Source: Actinomycetota bacterium (lineage in GTDB: Bacteria > Actinomycetota > Actinomycetes > Streptosporangiales > Streptosporangiaceae). From it: DNA of 64,000 nt. A model generated the notes under the pieces. That model was not told the origin of the DNA. It saw only the letters and a list, made by a program, of their open reading frames with translations, and made no database searches. This document shows, one piece after another, positions 42,664 to 52,306 of the stretch; the first letter of the stretch is position 1, and the number at the start of each line of letters is the position of its first letter. The stretch is from positions 42,054 through 106,053 of the forward strand of contig JAFAYQ010000006.1 of the NCBI GenBank assembly GCA_019240215.1, written 5' to 3'. The position numbers were made by a program, and so were the translations under genes.

Positions 42664-44514
42664 ATGGGCGTCCTGGGGCGTTTTCGCTTGGCTGGGCTGG
42701 TCAGACGGGTGTTGATGGTGGTCTCGGCGCTGGCCCTGGCCGCCACCGGCGTGCTCACCGCGACCGGGGCGGCCCAGGCGGCCACTACCGGGCCCTGTGA
42801 CATCTATTCGTCGGGCGGGACGCCGTGCGTGGCCGCCTACAGCACCGTGCGGGCGCTCTACGGGGCCTACGACGGGCCGCTCTACCAGGTGCGACGGGTC
42901 TCCGACGGCGCCACCACCAACGTCGGGCTGCTGTCGGCCGGCGGCTACGCCAACGCGACCGAGCAGGACACCTTCTGCGCCCACACCACCTGCGTGATCA
43001 CCGAGCTGTTCGACCAGTCCTCGGAGGGCAACAACCTGACCATCGAGGGCGCGGGCGGGGCGGCCGGGGCCGACGTCGGCGCCAACGCGGCGGCGCTGCC
43101 GGTGACGGCGGGCGGTCACAAGGTGTATGGCGTCTACATCGCCGGCCAGACCGGTTACCGGGACAACAGCACCCACGGGATCGCGGTCAACGGCCAGGCC
43201 GAGGGCATGTACATGGTGGCCAGCGGGACCCACGTCAACTCGGGCTGCTGCTTCGACTTCGGCAACGTCGAGACCAATTCCGACGACAACGGCGCCTCGC
43301 ACATGGACGCCCTCAACCTCACCACGTTCTGCGGCTCCAACTCCTCGCCGTGTAACGGCAGCGGCCCCTGGGTCGAAGCCGACCTGGAGAACGGCCAGTG
43401 GATGGGGACCGGCAGCAACTCGGCCGACACCAGCAACAACAGCGACTTCGTGACCGCCGAGCTGAAGAACAACGGGCAGAACACGTTCGAGCTGCGGGGG
43501 GGTAACGCGCAGTCGGGCGGCCTGTCGACCTATTGGGACGGGTCGCTGCCCAGTGGCTACGAGCCGATGCACCAGGAGGGCGGGATCGTGCTCGGGACCG
43601 GCGGGGACAACAGCAACGCCTCGGTCGGCTCGTTCTTCGAGGGCGTGATGACGTCGGGGTTCCCGAGCGACGCGACCGACAACGCGGTCCAGGCCAACAT
43701 CACCGCGGCCGGGTACTCGGGGGCGTCCAACGGCGAGGCGGCGACGGCGGGGACGATCACCGCGGCCGGCGGGCAGTGCGTGGACGTGCTCGGCGACGAC
43801 ACCGGGACCGACGGGGCGATCGTGGACCTGTGGGGCTGCCAGTCCGGTGCGGTCGACCAGCACTGGACCCACAACTCCGACGACTCGTTGTCCACCCTCG
43901 GCCGCTGCCTGGACATCGACGGCGACGGCACCGCGGCCGGTACGAAAGTGGAGCTCTGGGACTGCAACGGGGTCGGCGGGCAGAAGTGGGTCCAGCAGTC
44001 GGATGGGGCCTTGCTGAACCCGCAGTCCGGGCTGTGCCTGGACGACCCGAGCGGGAACACCGCCAACGGCACCCAGCTGCAGATCTGGACCTGTAACAAC
44101 GAGTCCCCGCAGCTGTTCTCGGTCAACGGCGGCGGCATGATCGACGGCCCGGGCGGCCAGTGCGTGGACGTGGCCGGGGACGACGTCGGGACGGATGGGA
44201 CCGTGGTCCAGCTGTGGGGCTGCCAGTCCTACGCGGTCGACCAGCACTGGTACCACAACTCCAACGGGTCGCTGGAGACGCTGGGGCGCTGCCTCGACAT
44301 CGACGGTGACGGCACCGTGGTGGGGACCAAGGTCGAGCTGTGGGACTGCAACAACGTCGGCGGGCAGGTGTGGCAGCAGCAGTCCAACGGGTCGCTGCTG
44401 AACCCGCAGTCGGGATTGTGCCTGGATGATCCGGGCGACAACACGGCCGACGGGACCCAGTTGCAGATCTACACGTGCAACGGGACGCCGGCGCAGGAGT
44501 TCCCGCTGAGTTAG
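42664..44514 (+). CDS. Secreted GH54 alpha-L-arabinofuranosidase with two ricin-B lectin domains
   Basis: The 616-residue precursor has a Sec signal (VRRVLMVVSALALAATGVLT, cleavage after AQA near residue 39). The GH54 catalytic domain starts at CDIYSSGGTPCVAAYSTVRA. The probable catalytic nucleophile Glu242 is in WVEADLENG, and the general acid Asp315 is in GGIVLGTGGDNSN. From about residue 364 two ricin-B lectin domains of about 128 residues follow, with QxW-type turns (DQHWTHN, GQKWVQQ). Fungal GH54 has a CBM42 there instead. It would degrade arabinose-substituted plant polysaccharides outside the cell. Confidence 0.88.
   Translation: MGVLGRFRLAGLVRRVLMVVSALALAATGVLTATGAAQAATTGPCDIYSSGGTPCVAAYSTVRALYGAYDGPLYQVRRVSDGATTNVGLLSAGGYANATEQDTFCAHTTCVITELFDQSSEGNNLTIEGAGGAAGADVGANAAALPVTAGGHKVYGVYIAGQTGYRDNSTHGIAVNGQAEGMYMVASGTHVNSGCCFDFGNVETNSDDNGASHMDALNLTTFCGSNSSPCNGSGPWVEADLENGQWMGTGSNSADTSNNSDFVTAELKNNGQNTFELRGGNAQSGGLSTYWDGSLPSGYEPMHQEGGIVLGTGGDNSNASVGSFFEGVMTSGFPSDATDNAVQANITAAGYSGASNGEAATAGTITAAGGQCVDVLGDDTGTDGAIVDLWGCQSGAVDQHWTHNSDDSLSTLGRCLDIDGDGTAAGTKVELWDCNGVGGQKWVQQSDGALLNPQSGLCLDDPSGNTANGTQLQIWTCNNESPQLFSVNGGGMIDGPGGQCVDVAGDDVGTDGTVVQLWGCQSYAVDQHWYHNSNGSLETLGRCLDIDGDGTVVGTKVELWDCNNVGGQVWQQQSNGSLLNPQSGLCLDDPGDNTADGTQLQIYTCNGTPAQEFPLS
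43774..44514 (+). repeat. 384-bp tandem duplication encoding the two lectin domains
   Basis: The CAG of QCVDV occurs at 43774 and at 44158, an offset of 384 bases (128 codons). The two halves remain very similar along their length, at the DNA level too (for example RCLDIDGDGT and KVELWDCN in both), so the duplication is recent. Confidence 0.75.
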
Positions 44515-44527
44515 CTCTGACTTGGGT

Positions 44528-44557
44528 CAGGCCGGCCAAACACGGGTGGCCGGCCTG
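44528..44557. terminator. Hairpin between convergent GH54 and membrane-protein genes
   Basis: A perfect 11-bp stem (CAGGCCGGCCA with TGGCCGGCCTG) and an eight-base loop start 14 bases after the GH54 stop. No U run follows; it may serve both genes. Confidence 0.55.
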
Positions 44558-44657
44558 GCCCATCCCCGCCGACTGAGGGTCGAAGCCCCCTGCTCGCTCT
44601 GATTTGTGGCGGCGCCGCTCGACCAGTCATGGAGCGACGCAGGGTTGCTGCGGCTGG

Positions 44658-45032
44658 CTACGTGTGCTGGATGACGATCTCGGCGGCCGGACGGCGGGTG
44701 CGCACGAGGACGGCAATGACGGCCACGGACAAGACGACGCCGACCGCGCCCAAGGTCAGGCGGGCGGCGCTGGTGTGACCGCCGAGTCCGAGGATGCCGC
44801 TGATGATGCGCAGAGCGCAGGCGATGTAGATGACGGGCCGCGCCCATCGGGCGTCGCGGGCCAGTCCGACGGTGGCGGTCAGGGTGGCGGCGGCGAGTAC
44901 CACGAGGCCGACGACGGCGAAGACGGGCGGCTTGTCCGGTCCGGTGATCTGGGCGGCTTGCACGGCGGCCACCACGTCGAGGACGGTAATAATCGCCAGG
45001 GCGGCGAGCAGGAACTTCAGCGAGCGGGTCAT
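44658..45032 (-). CDS. Small four-helix membrane protein
   Basis: The 124-residue product starts MTRSLKFLLAALAIITVLDV. It has four hydrophobic segments (around 8-25, 35-58, 68-85 and 95-115) and a short basic end. ATG 45032 is nine bases after AAGGAG; the ATG at 45041 is directly on that site and less likely. I do not recognise the family. It is divergent from the pseudokinase operon, and might be sensed or controlled by it. Confidence 0.7.
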   Translation of the reverse strand: MTRSLKFLLAALAIITVLDVVAAVQAAQITGPDKPPVFAVVGLVVLAAATLTATVGLARDARWARPVIYIACALRIISGILGLGGHTSAARLTLGAVGVVLSVAVIAVLVRTRRPAAEIVIQHT

Positions 45033-45324
45033 GGCTGGCATCTCCTTCGGGTTGATTGGTGCCTCGATGCTGCCAGCGGAGATGCGGCCGGGTCGTCGCC
45101 CGTGGTGTGGATCTTGCCGTCGTTGCTGTCCGTCCTGAGAGGGATGCTGGCCGCGCCGAGACCGCTCTGCCGACGGACGACTCGCCGGGTCGGCGAGGCC
45201 ATGCTGGTCAGCACAAACGCCGCACCTATTGCGGCCCGTTCGGATCGGCCGTCACACTTTCTTGAGTAACTGGCCGTGACGACTGGCGTTGACGACTGGC
45301 CGCGGCACGGGCGAGGAGGATGCG

Positions 45325-46503
45325 ATGAACCAGCAGGTCTCGGCGCGGTGGCTGAGGTCACCGGTTCCCGGCTGGCCGGGTGTCGCGGTCGGGGACGTGG
45401 CGTTCGCGCTCGTGCTGTGCGCGTTCTCGGTCGCCTCGGCGGCTGGGTTGACCGGCTCGAACGCACATAACGCGAACGCCGGGTGGGCGGCGTCGCTGGC
45501 GGTGCTGCTGATGGTCGCGCCGGTCGTGGCGGCGCGCCGGAATCCGGTGGCGGTGGCGGCGGTCCTCGCGGCGGGCGCGGCGCTGAACTGGGTGGCGATC
45601 GGGCACCTGGTGCGGTGCGGGACAGGGTTGCCGGCGGTGTTCTACGTGGCCTTCGTGATCGGCGCCCGCTGCCGGTGGCGGCCTGCCGTGATCGGCCTGG
45701 CGCTGCTGGCGGGCAATCTCGTGTGCCAGGCGTACTCGGACCCGCAGCTCGGTTCGGGCGTGCTGGTGTACATGGTTCCGATCACGGCCGCGTTCGCCGG
45801 CGCCGGCCGGCTGCTGGCTGCCCGTAACGCCGCGGTGGCCCGGCTTCGGGCCCGTACCGCGCAGCTGCGCGCGCAGCGCGAGGAGAACGCGCGACTGGCG
45901 GTGGCGGCTGATCAGTCCCGGATCGCCGCCGATCTGGACGGGGTGCTGCAACGCGGTGTCGAGCAGATCGCCACTGCCGCGGCGAGCGGCCGAGACGTGC
46001 TGGCCGCCCAGCCTGAGGATGCCCAGGCCGCGTTCGTGACGATTCAGGAGACCGGCCGGGCGACGCTGACGCATATGCGCGAGGTCGTCGCCAACCTTGC
46101 CGATCTCGCACCGACCGAGCCGGCGCCGATGCTCGCGCACCTGGACCGGCTGCTCGCCGGAGCCAGCGAAGCCCAGCCCCGGTTGCAGGTCACCGGCGAC
46201 CCGCGCCTGCTGCCGCCCGGGCTGGAGCTGTCCGCTTACCGGATCATCGAACGGCTGCTGCTCGCCGCGGACAACGATCCGGCCGCCGGGGTCGCGGTCA
46301 AGGTCAGCTTCGGTGCACAGGAGCTGGAGCTGACCGTGGACGGACCGAGCGGCCGCCGTTCCGAGGCCCGTGCCGGCGTGGCTGCGGCCCTGGCCGCGGC
46401 GACCGAACGGGCCTCAATGCACGGCGGCACGCTGGCCACCTCGACCAGCGGCGGGCGGCGCACAACGGTGGTACGGCTGCCGCTGGCCGCCGGGCATGTC
46501 TGA
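45325..46503 (+). CDS. Histidine kinase-like protein lacking the phosphoacceptor His (pseudokinase)
   Basis: The 392-residue protein has a membrane region (about residues 20-170) followed by a kinase-like core. At the dimerisation helix it reads RIAADLDGVLQRGVEQI where the paired kinase has RIARELHDVVAHCVSLM, so the His is Asp205 and the next Asp is Gly. The N-box ERLLLAADND lacks the key Asn, and the G-box (GxGLxGM) is absent. It therefore cannot autophosphorylate. GAGGAGG precedes ATG 45325. Its stop overlaps the start of the active kinase gene by eight bases. Confidence 0.83.
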   Translation: MNQQVSARWLRSPVPGWPGVAVGDVAFALVLCAFSVASAAGLTGSNAHNANAGWAASLAVLLMVAPVVAARRNPVAVAAVLAAGAALNWVAIGHLVRCGTGLPAVFYVAFVIGARCRWRPAVIGLALLAGNLVCQAYSDPQLGSGVLVYMVPITAAFAGAGRLLAARNAAVARLRARTAQLRAQREENARLAVAADQSRIAADLDGVLQRGVEQIATAAASGRDVLAAQPEDAQAAFVTIQETGRATLTHMREVVANLADLAPTEPAPMLAHLDRLLAGASEAQPRLQVTGDPRLLPPGLELSAYRIIERLLLAADNDPAAGVAVKVSFGAQELELTVDGPSGRRSEARAGVAAALAAATERASMHGGTLATSTSGGRRTTVVRLPLAAGHV

Positions 46504-47746
46504 GCACGCCGTGTCCGGCTCCATCGCGCCCTCACACCGCCGGCCCGGACGCGATACGCGATCGTGGGCCGGGCAGCGGTTCTGGCTCTGGTGCCGGCAG
46601 AACGCCGACCCAGCGGCTGCGGTCCTGATCGCCTCGGCCACCATCATCGTGGCGGCCGTCGCGGCGGGCCGTCCGGCGGCGGTGGCCGCGGTTACGGCGT
46701 GCCTGGCCGGCGTCGGGCTGGTGGTGTGGTGGCGTCGCCGGCTCCCGGTCACGGTGGCCTTGGTGGCGGCCGTGTTGCTGGTCGTCCCACTGCTGGTTCC
46801 CGGCGGGGACACGGTGGCCAGCGGGCCGGTCGGTGACCCGGCCTGGGCCGCGGTGTTCCTGATCGCGCTGGCGCTGGGCTCGGACTGCCGGTGGGGCCGC
46901 TCGTTGTGGGGTCTGGTGCCGTTGACGGCGGCGATGGCCGCCAACGGCAGCGGGTTCAACCCGTTCCTGGAGATGCTGACCATCGGGCCGTGGCTGGCTG
47001 GCCTGGTCGTCGCCTCGCGCCGCCGGGTGGGCGAGCAGCTGGAGGTGCGGGCGCGCGAACTCGACGAGGAGCGGGAGCTGTTCGCTCTGGTGTCGGTGCG
47101 CTACGAGCGGGCCCGCATCGCCCGGGAGTTGCACGACGTTGTCGCGCACTGCGTCAGCTTGATGGTCGTGCAGGCCAACGCCGGGGTCTACCTGGCCAAG
47201 AACGATCCCGGCAGCGCCGCCGAGAGCTTCGACTCGATCAGCGACACCGCGCGGCAGGCCAGTGCTGAAATCGAGCGGCTGGTCGCCGTGCTCGGCACGT
47301 CGTCCCCGGTCAGCCCACCGGCCGGGCTGCGGATCGTCGAGGACCTCGTGCGACGGGTGCGGGACTCCGGCCTGCGGGTGACGTGCCGGCTCAGCGGCGA
47401 TACCGAAGGGCTGTCGGAAACGACCGTTGAGACCGTGTACCGGCTGGTGCAGGAGGCCATCACCAACGCGATGAAGCATGCCCCGGGTGCACCGATCGAG
47501 ATCCGGCTGGACGGACGAGGCGCGTCAATCCTCGCCGAAGTGACCAATCAGCCGGCCGCCGGCGCGCGCTCCGGCTTGGAGGACGTGGGCGGCGGGCACG
47601 GCCTGGACGGCATGCGCGAACGGGTACACCGCTGCGGCGGGACCTTCTCAGCGGGCCCCACGGCCGCGCGGAGCTGGCGCGTCCAAGCCACCCTTCCCCG
47701 TCGCCCGTCACCCGGCCTGCCGCCGGCCACCCGGCCAGCTCGGTGA
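46496..47746 (+). CDS. NarL-type sensor histidine kinase
   Basis: The 416-residue kinase has a membrane domain (about residues 30-170) and an intact HisKA_3 box RIARELHDVVAHCVSLMVVQ with His213. The ATPase domain has QEAITNAMKHAP and GHGLDGMRERV. The start at ATG 46496 lies within the last codons of the pseudokinase gene; its stop overlaps the regulator (GTGA). It is the catalytic kinase of the operon and may form heterodimers with the pseudokinase. Confidence 0.88.
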   Translation: MSEHAVSGSIAPSHRRPGRDTRSWAGQRFWLWCRQNADPAAAVLIASATIIVAAVAAGRPAAVAAVTACLAGVGLVVWWRRRLPVTVALVAAVLLVVPLLVPGGDTVASGPVGDPAWAAVFLIALALGSDCRWGRSLWGLVPLTAAMAANGSGFNPFLEMLTIGPWLAGLVVASRRRVGEQLEVRARELDEERELFALVSVRYERARIARELHDVVAHCVSLMVVQANAGVYLAKNDPGSAAESFDSISDTARQASAEIERLVAVLGTSSPVSPPAGLRIVEDLVRRVRDSGLRVTCRLSGDTEGLSETTVETVYRLVQEAITNAMKHAPGAPIEIRLDGRGASILAEVTNQPAAGARSGLEDVGGGHGLDGMRERVHRCGGTFSAGPTAARSWRVQATLPRRPSPGLPPATRPAR

Positions 47747-48411
47747 GCGAGCCGGACGAGATCTCCGTACTCGTCGTCGATGACCAGCGCCTGGTCCGCG
47801 CCGGCTTCCGCGTCATCCTCACCGCCGAGCCGGACATCACCGTCGTCGGCGAGGCAGGCGACGGCGCCGAAGCCATCGACCGCACCCGCCAGCTCTCGCC
47901 CACTGTCGTGCTCATGGACATCCGTATGCCGACCCTGGACGGCCTGGCCGCGGCCCGCACCATCCTCGCCGAGACCCCCAGCCAGGTGCTGATGCTCACC
48001 ACCTTCGACACCGACGAATACGTCTACGCCGCCCTACGGGCCGGGGCCAGCGGATTCCTGCTCAAAGACGCCCCCAGCGAGCAGCTCGTCCACGCGGTAC
48101 GCACCGTCGCCCGCGGCGACGCCCTCATCGACCCGGCCATCACCAGGCGGCTGATCGGACAGTTCATCCACGCTACCCGCCCGTCCCAGGACCTGCCTGC
48201 CCAGCTGGCCGAGCTGACCCCGCGCGAACGCGACGTACTGCGTCAGGTCGCGCAGGGACACTCCAACGCCGAAATAGCGCAGCGACTGATCATCGAAGAG
48301 AGCACCGTCAAGACCCACGTCGCCCGAATCCTCATGAAACTCGGCCTGCGCGACCGCGTCCAGGCCGTCGTGCTCGCCTACGAAACGGGATTCATCACCC
48401 CTGAACACTGA
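47743..48411 (+). CDS. NarL/FixJ-family response regulator
   Basis: The 222-residue protein has a receiver domain with the phosphoacceptor Asp in VVLMDIRMPTLDG and Lys in FLLKDAPSEQ. A LuxR-type helix-turn-helix follows (LTPRERDVLRQVAQGHSNAE, then ESTVKTHVARILMKLGLRDR). It is co-transcribed with the kinase pair and is their likely output. It has no obvious target other than this operon or the divergent membrane protein. Confidence 0.92.
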   Translation: MSEPDEISVLVVDDQRLVRAGFRVILTAEPDITVVGEAGDGAEAIDRTRQLSPTVVLMDIRMPTLDGLAAARTILAETPSQVLMLTTFDTDEYVYAALRAGASGFLLKDAPSEQLVHAVRTVARGDALIDPAITRRLIGQFIHATRPSQDLPAQLAELTPRERDVLRQVAQGHSNAEIAQRLIIEESTVKTHVARILMKLGLRDRVQAVVLAYETGFITPEH

Positions 48412-48588
48412 CCCGCCCAACCCCGCCTGGGACCGGCACGCTGGTCCGTCCTGCCCGGGACAACCAGCCGCTGAACTCGCTGCCGCAGGCATCCTGGCCG
48501 ACCCGCTGTCCTTCACCGCCGAGGTGCGCACCCGCCTCCGTGAAGAGGACGATGGCGTGGCCTGGTCGGGAGTTACGGGACGGCCTGG

Positions 48589-49335
48589 TCAGTCGAGGGC
48601 GAGGGTGTCGCGGAGGTAGGAGCGGGAGACCTTGAGGCCGTCGGGCAGGGTGGCGTCGCTTTCTTCGTCGACGCAGAGCCAGCCGGGGTAGCTGGTGTCG
48701 CGGAGGGCGGTGAGGATGGCGGGGAAGTCGAGGGTGCCCTGGCCGAGGAGGCGCCACTGGCCGTCGGCGTAGTCCTTGAGGTGGACGTTGTCGATGACGG
48801 GGGCGAAGTCGCGGATCAGCCGGGGGATGTCGGTGATGCCGGACTTGGCCAGGTGGGCGGTGTCGACGGTGAGGCCGACGTGGTCGGCGGCGGAGAAGAA
48901 GACGCCGAAGTCCTCGTAGTGCATGACCGGCTGCTGGTAGTGGTGGTGCAGGGAAAGGGCGACGCCGTGCTCGGCGGCGTCGCGGCCGACGGCCGACAGG
49001 GTGCGGGCGAACGAGCGCAGGTCGGCCGGGGTCACGCCGTCGCGGGGGTGGTCATGGCAGAAGACGACCCGTTCGGCCTGGGTGGCGCCGGCGAACGCGA
49101 TGGTCTGCCGGAGCCGGGCCACGCCGTCGTTGTCGAGGGTCCCCATCGTGATCAGGGCGCTGGTCAGAGCGGGATCGTCACCCCAGGCGGCGGCGAAGGA
49201 GGGCGGGTCGGCCAGGTGGCCGGCGTACTGGTTGCCCTTGAGCTGGAGGCCGGCGTAACCGGCCGGGCCGAAGCCGTCGAACAGTTCGCGCTGGCGGGCC
49301 AGGTCGCGGGTGGGCTTGGAGAAGGCGATCTTCAC
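48589..49335 (-). CDS. Sugar phosphate isomerase/epimerase (TIM-barrel)
   Basis: The 248-residue product fits the xylose-isomerase-like AP endonuclease 2 family: YAGLQLKGNQY, ALSLHHHYQQPVMHYEDFG (metal ligands), DTAHLAKSGI and VHLKDYADGQW. It probably isomerises a sugar or inositol-like compound. The GTG start overlaps the upstream oxidoreductase stop by four bases. It is last in the operon cupin-oxidoreductase-isomerase. Confidence 0.83.
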   Translation of the reverse strand: MKIAFSKPTRDLARQRELFDGFGPAGYAGLQLKGNQYAGHLADPPSFAAAWGDDPALTSALITMGTLDNDGVARLRQTIAFAGATQAERVVFCHDHPRDGVTPADLRSFARTLSAVGRDAAEHGVALSLHHHYQQPVMHYEDFGVFFSAADHVGLTVDTAHLAKSGITDIPRLIRDFAPVIDNVHLKDYADGQWRLLGQGTLDFPAILTALRDTSYPGWLCVDEESDATLPDGLKVSRSYLRDTLALD

Positions 49336-50348
49336 TGCGGGAGTCCTCCAGTCAGCTCGACCGGCTGCCCGGTGCCGGCCGAGGTGTAGGCCGCCTCCAG
49401 CAGCGCGATGGTCTTCAGGTTGTCGCGGCCGCTGTTGCTGGGCTGGCCGCCGGTGTCGATCGCGTCCAGCAGCCGGTTCAGGCTGCGGAAGGTGGACTGG
49501 GGCTTGCCCGCGCCCGCGTAGGGGTTCTCCCAGCGGTCCGCGCCGGCGTCGTTGATCCGGGTCAGCGAGTCGTAGCCGAACCGCAGGGTGCCCTCGTCGC
49601 CGATCACGATCGTGTGGGTGAGCGGGACCCGGCTGGAGAAGCTCTGCAGGTAGGACACCGGCACGGCCCCGAAGTCGATGTGCACGGACCCGTCGGTCTC
49701 CCCCACGCAGTCGATCGCCGGGGAGGAAAAGGTCCGGGCCAGCACCCGGGTGGCGTCGGCCGGGATCAGCTGGCGGAAGCCGTCGAACCAGTGCACGCCC
49801 ATCACTGACAGCGCGTGCCGCGGCTGCTTGATCCGCCAGCCCTGGTCCTGGCGGAACATCAGGTCGAGCTGGGACACGCTGCGGACCGGGCCGATCTCGC
49901 CGTCGGCGATGAGCTGGGCGGCGATCCCGAACGCGTAGTGGTCGCGGAAGTTCTGGTTCACCGCCAGCAGCACGCCGGCGTCCTGGCCGCGCTGCACGAT
50001 CCGGGTGGCCTCGGTGTAGGTGTCGGCCAGCGGCTTCTCGGTCAGGACGTGCTTGCCCGCGGCCGCCAGTTCCGCCACGGCGGGCTCGCGGACCGCGCTC
50101 GGGGTGCACACCACCGCGGTGTCCCAGTGCTGGCCGGATTTGGCTGGGTAGGCGAGCAGGTCCTCAACCGAAGCGAACGTGCGCGGGACCCCGTGCTCCT
50201 GCTCGGCCCAGGCCCGGCGCTCGGGCAGCGGGTCGCAGGCGGCCACCACCTTGACCCGCTCGGGGTGGGCGTTATAGCCGTTGAAGTGCATGGCGGAGAC
50301 GTTGCCGCAGCCGACGACCGCGATGTGATGAACGCCCGCGCCGGTCAC
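49332..50348 (-). CDS. Gfo/Idh/MocA-family oxidoreductase
   Basis: The 338-residue enzyme has a Rossmann start (HIAVVGCGNVSAMHFNGY), the Gfo/Idh motif GKHVLTEKPLADTY with its catalytic Lys, and the C-terminal sugar-binding domain. It oxidises a sugar or inositol derivative with NAD(P). GTGA overlaps join it to the cupin upstream and the isomerase downstream, so the three genes form one pathway. Confidence 0.88.
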   Translation of the reverse strand: MTGAGVHHIAVVGCGNVSAMHFNGYNAHPERVKVVAACDPLPERRAWAEQEHGVPRTFASVEDLLAYPAKSGQHWDTAVVCTPSAVREPAVAELAAAGKHVLTEKPLADTYTEATRIVQRGQDAGVLLAVNQNFRDHYAFGIAAQLIADGEIGPVRSVSQLDLMFRQDQGWRIKQPRHALSVMGVHWFDGFRQLIPADATRVLARTFSSPAIDCVGETDGSVHIDFGAVPVSYLQSFSSRVPLTHTIVIGDEGTLRFGYDSLTRINDAGADRWENPYAGAGKPQSTFRSLNRLLDAIDTGGQPSNSGRDNLKTIALLEAAYTSAGTGQPVELTGGLPQ

Positions 50349-50701
50349 TCCCCCACGACCTGGCGGTCGGCGGTGTTGAAGGTGATCAGGAACTCCGCCT
50401 CGTCGGGACCGAGGTTGCGGGCGTTGTGGATGCGGCCCTGCGGGATCGAGATCGTGTCGCCCGCCTTCATCTCGATGTACTCGTCGCCCACCCGGTGCTC
50501 GATGTGGCCGCGGACCACGTGCAGGACCTCGTCGGAGTTGGGGTGGTAGTGCGGCGGATTGGCCTGGCCGGGCTTGATGAAGCACTTGCCCACGGTCAGC
50601 ACCTTGGAGTTGCCGAGCGCGCCGGACACCATCCAGACCAGGTGGCCCCAGTCCTGCTCGTCCACGGTGTAGTCAGCGGGGCGGGCCACGAAGTCAGTCA
50701 T
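50345..50701 (-). CDS. Cupin-domain protein
   Basis: The 118-residue single-domain cupin contains ANPPHYHPNSDEVLHVVRG (His/His/Glu metal motif) and later PQGRIHNARN with the third His. Small cupins act as isomerases or sugar-binding enzymes. It is the first gene of the sugar operon. Its start is ATG 50701; no strong ribosome-binding site is obvious. Confidence 0.83.
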   Translation of the reverse strand: MTDFVARPADYTVDEQDWGHLVWMVSGALGNSKVLTVGKCFIKPGQANPPHYHPNSDEVLHVVRGHIEHRVGDEYIEMKAGDTISIPQGRIHNARNLGPDEAEFLITFNTADRQVVGE

Positions 50702-50816
50702 GCATCGATCGTGGCCCAGGTGGGCAATCGTTTTCCAGGGCCAATTCGGAAGTCGTGGACTCGGTTCAGGTGGCGGGAGTTGTGGGTGGCGGGGGCCGGG
50801 CCGCGTCCGGCCGGGC

Positions 50817-52251
50817 TCAGCGAGTGAAGGCCTGCCAGGCGGCGGCGATCCGCTGCAGGCCGCAGAGCACGTCTGTGAGCGGGGCCGCGAAGCTGATCCG
50901 CAGGTGGTCGTCGAGGCCGTCGGCGCAGCTGAAGGTGGGGCCGGGCAGCAGCGCCACCCCGGCCCGGTCGGCCGCCTGGGCGAACGCGGTGGCGCCGGGG
51001 GCGGGTAGCCGCACCCACAGCGAGGCGCCGCCCGCCGGGCGCGCGCACCGCCAGCTGGGGAACAGCTCGGCGACCGCGGCGGTCACCGAGTCCCGGGCCG
51101 GCCCCAGCTCGGCCCGGCGGCGGTCGCGGGCCAGCCCGATGGCCGGCAGCAGCCGGGCCACCACCAGCTGGGCGAGCACCGAGGTGCCGAGGTCCTCACC
51201 GCCCTTGACCGAGGTCAGCGCGGCCACGGTGGCGGGGTCGGCCCGCAGCCAGCCGACCCGCAGGCCACCCCAGAACGACTTGCTGGCCGAGCCGAGGGTG
51301 ATCACCGGGCCGCCGTAGGCCGCCGTCGGCTTGAGGGCCGGGCCCGACGGAGCGTCGACCAGGGTGTCGTAGAGGGTGGCGTCGTCGAGGACCGGGACGC
51401 CGAGGCCGGCCAGGGCCTGGCGGCCGGCCACGTCGAGCACCGAGCCGGTCGGGTTGTGCACGGTGGACTGGATGAGGACGAGCACCGGACGGTGGGCACG
51501 GACCGCGGCCCGCAGCGCGGCCAGGTCGATGCCGGCCGGGCCGCTGGGGACCGGGATCAGCCGGGCTCCGGCCGCCCGCAGCACCTCGATCGCGCCCCGG
51601 AACGACGGCTCCTCGATCAGCACCGGCGCCCCCGGTTCGAGCAGCGCGGTGGCCACCAGCCGCAGCGCCTGCTGGGCGCCGGAGGTGATCACGATCTGGT
51701 CCTCGCTGGTGGGCAGGCCGAGGTCGGCGTAGTAGGTGGCCACCGCCCGGCGGAGCTGGGGCAGGCCGGCCGGCAGGTAGCCGTGGGTGGCGACCAGGCC
51801 GGCCAGGTCGGCCCCGGTGCAGCCGGTCGATCTCGGCGGTGACCAGGTCGAGGCCGGGCAAGGCGGCGCTGCGGAGGTCGATCGACGCGGGCGGGGTCAG
51901 GAACGAGCGCAACCGGTCATCACCCCGGCTGAGGGTGTGCCGCCCGGCCAGCGAGACGTAGGTGCCGTCGCCGCGGCGGCTGGCGAAGACGCCCTCGCCG
52001 CGCAGTTCGTCGAAGGCGGCGCCGACCGTGGTGCGGCTGACGTTCAAGGTGCCGGCCAGGATGCGCTCGGACGGCAGCCGGGTGCCGGCCGGCAGCAGCC
52101 CGGACCGGACCAGGCCGCGCAGCCGGTCGGTGAGCTGCGTGTGCAGGGCACCGTCCCCGGCCACCCAGCCTTCGAGCAGCCGGGCCAGCTGGTTACGGCC
52201 GATGACCGAGACCACCGGTCGTGAATTGGCTCTCGCCTTCACAGGTGCCAT
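50817..52251 (-). pseudogene. MocR-type GntR/aminotransferase regulator with frameshift
   Basis: The N-terminal part (from ATG 52251) is a GntR winged helix: TQLTDRLRGLVRSGLLPAGT, RLPSERILAGTLNVSRTTVG. The C-terminal part, in another frame, is a fold-type I aminotransferase domain (ITSGAQQALRLVATALLEPG, IQSTVHNPTGS, the PLP lysine in LGSASKSFWGGLRVGWL). The two frames join at GCCCC (51811-51815; G run on the coding strand). Removing one G restores the reading CACCGGGCCGACCTG and a full-length regulator of about 478 residues. So a single-base insertion splits it, or it is a sequencing error in a homopolymer. It is divergent from the UPF0261 gene, its likely target. Confidence 0.8.
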
Positions 52252-52306
52252 ACAGCGATGATCGAACAGGTCGCGATCGCACGGCAACGTGGAAGGGAGT
52301 CCGCCG

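Noticed and set aside
48412..48588. Possible gene remnant containing ADPLSFTAEVRTRLREEDD
   Set aside because: One short coding-like patch without start, end or recognisable family; not enough to call.
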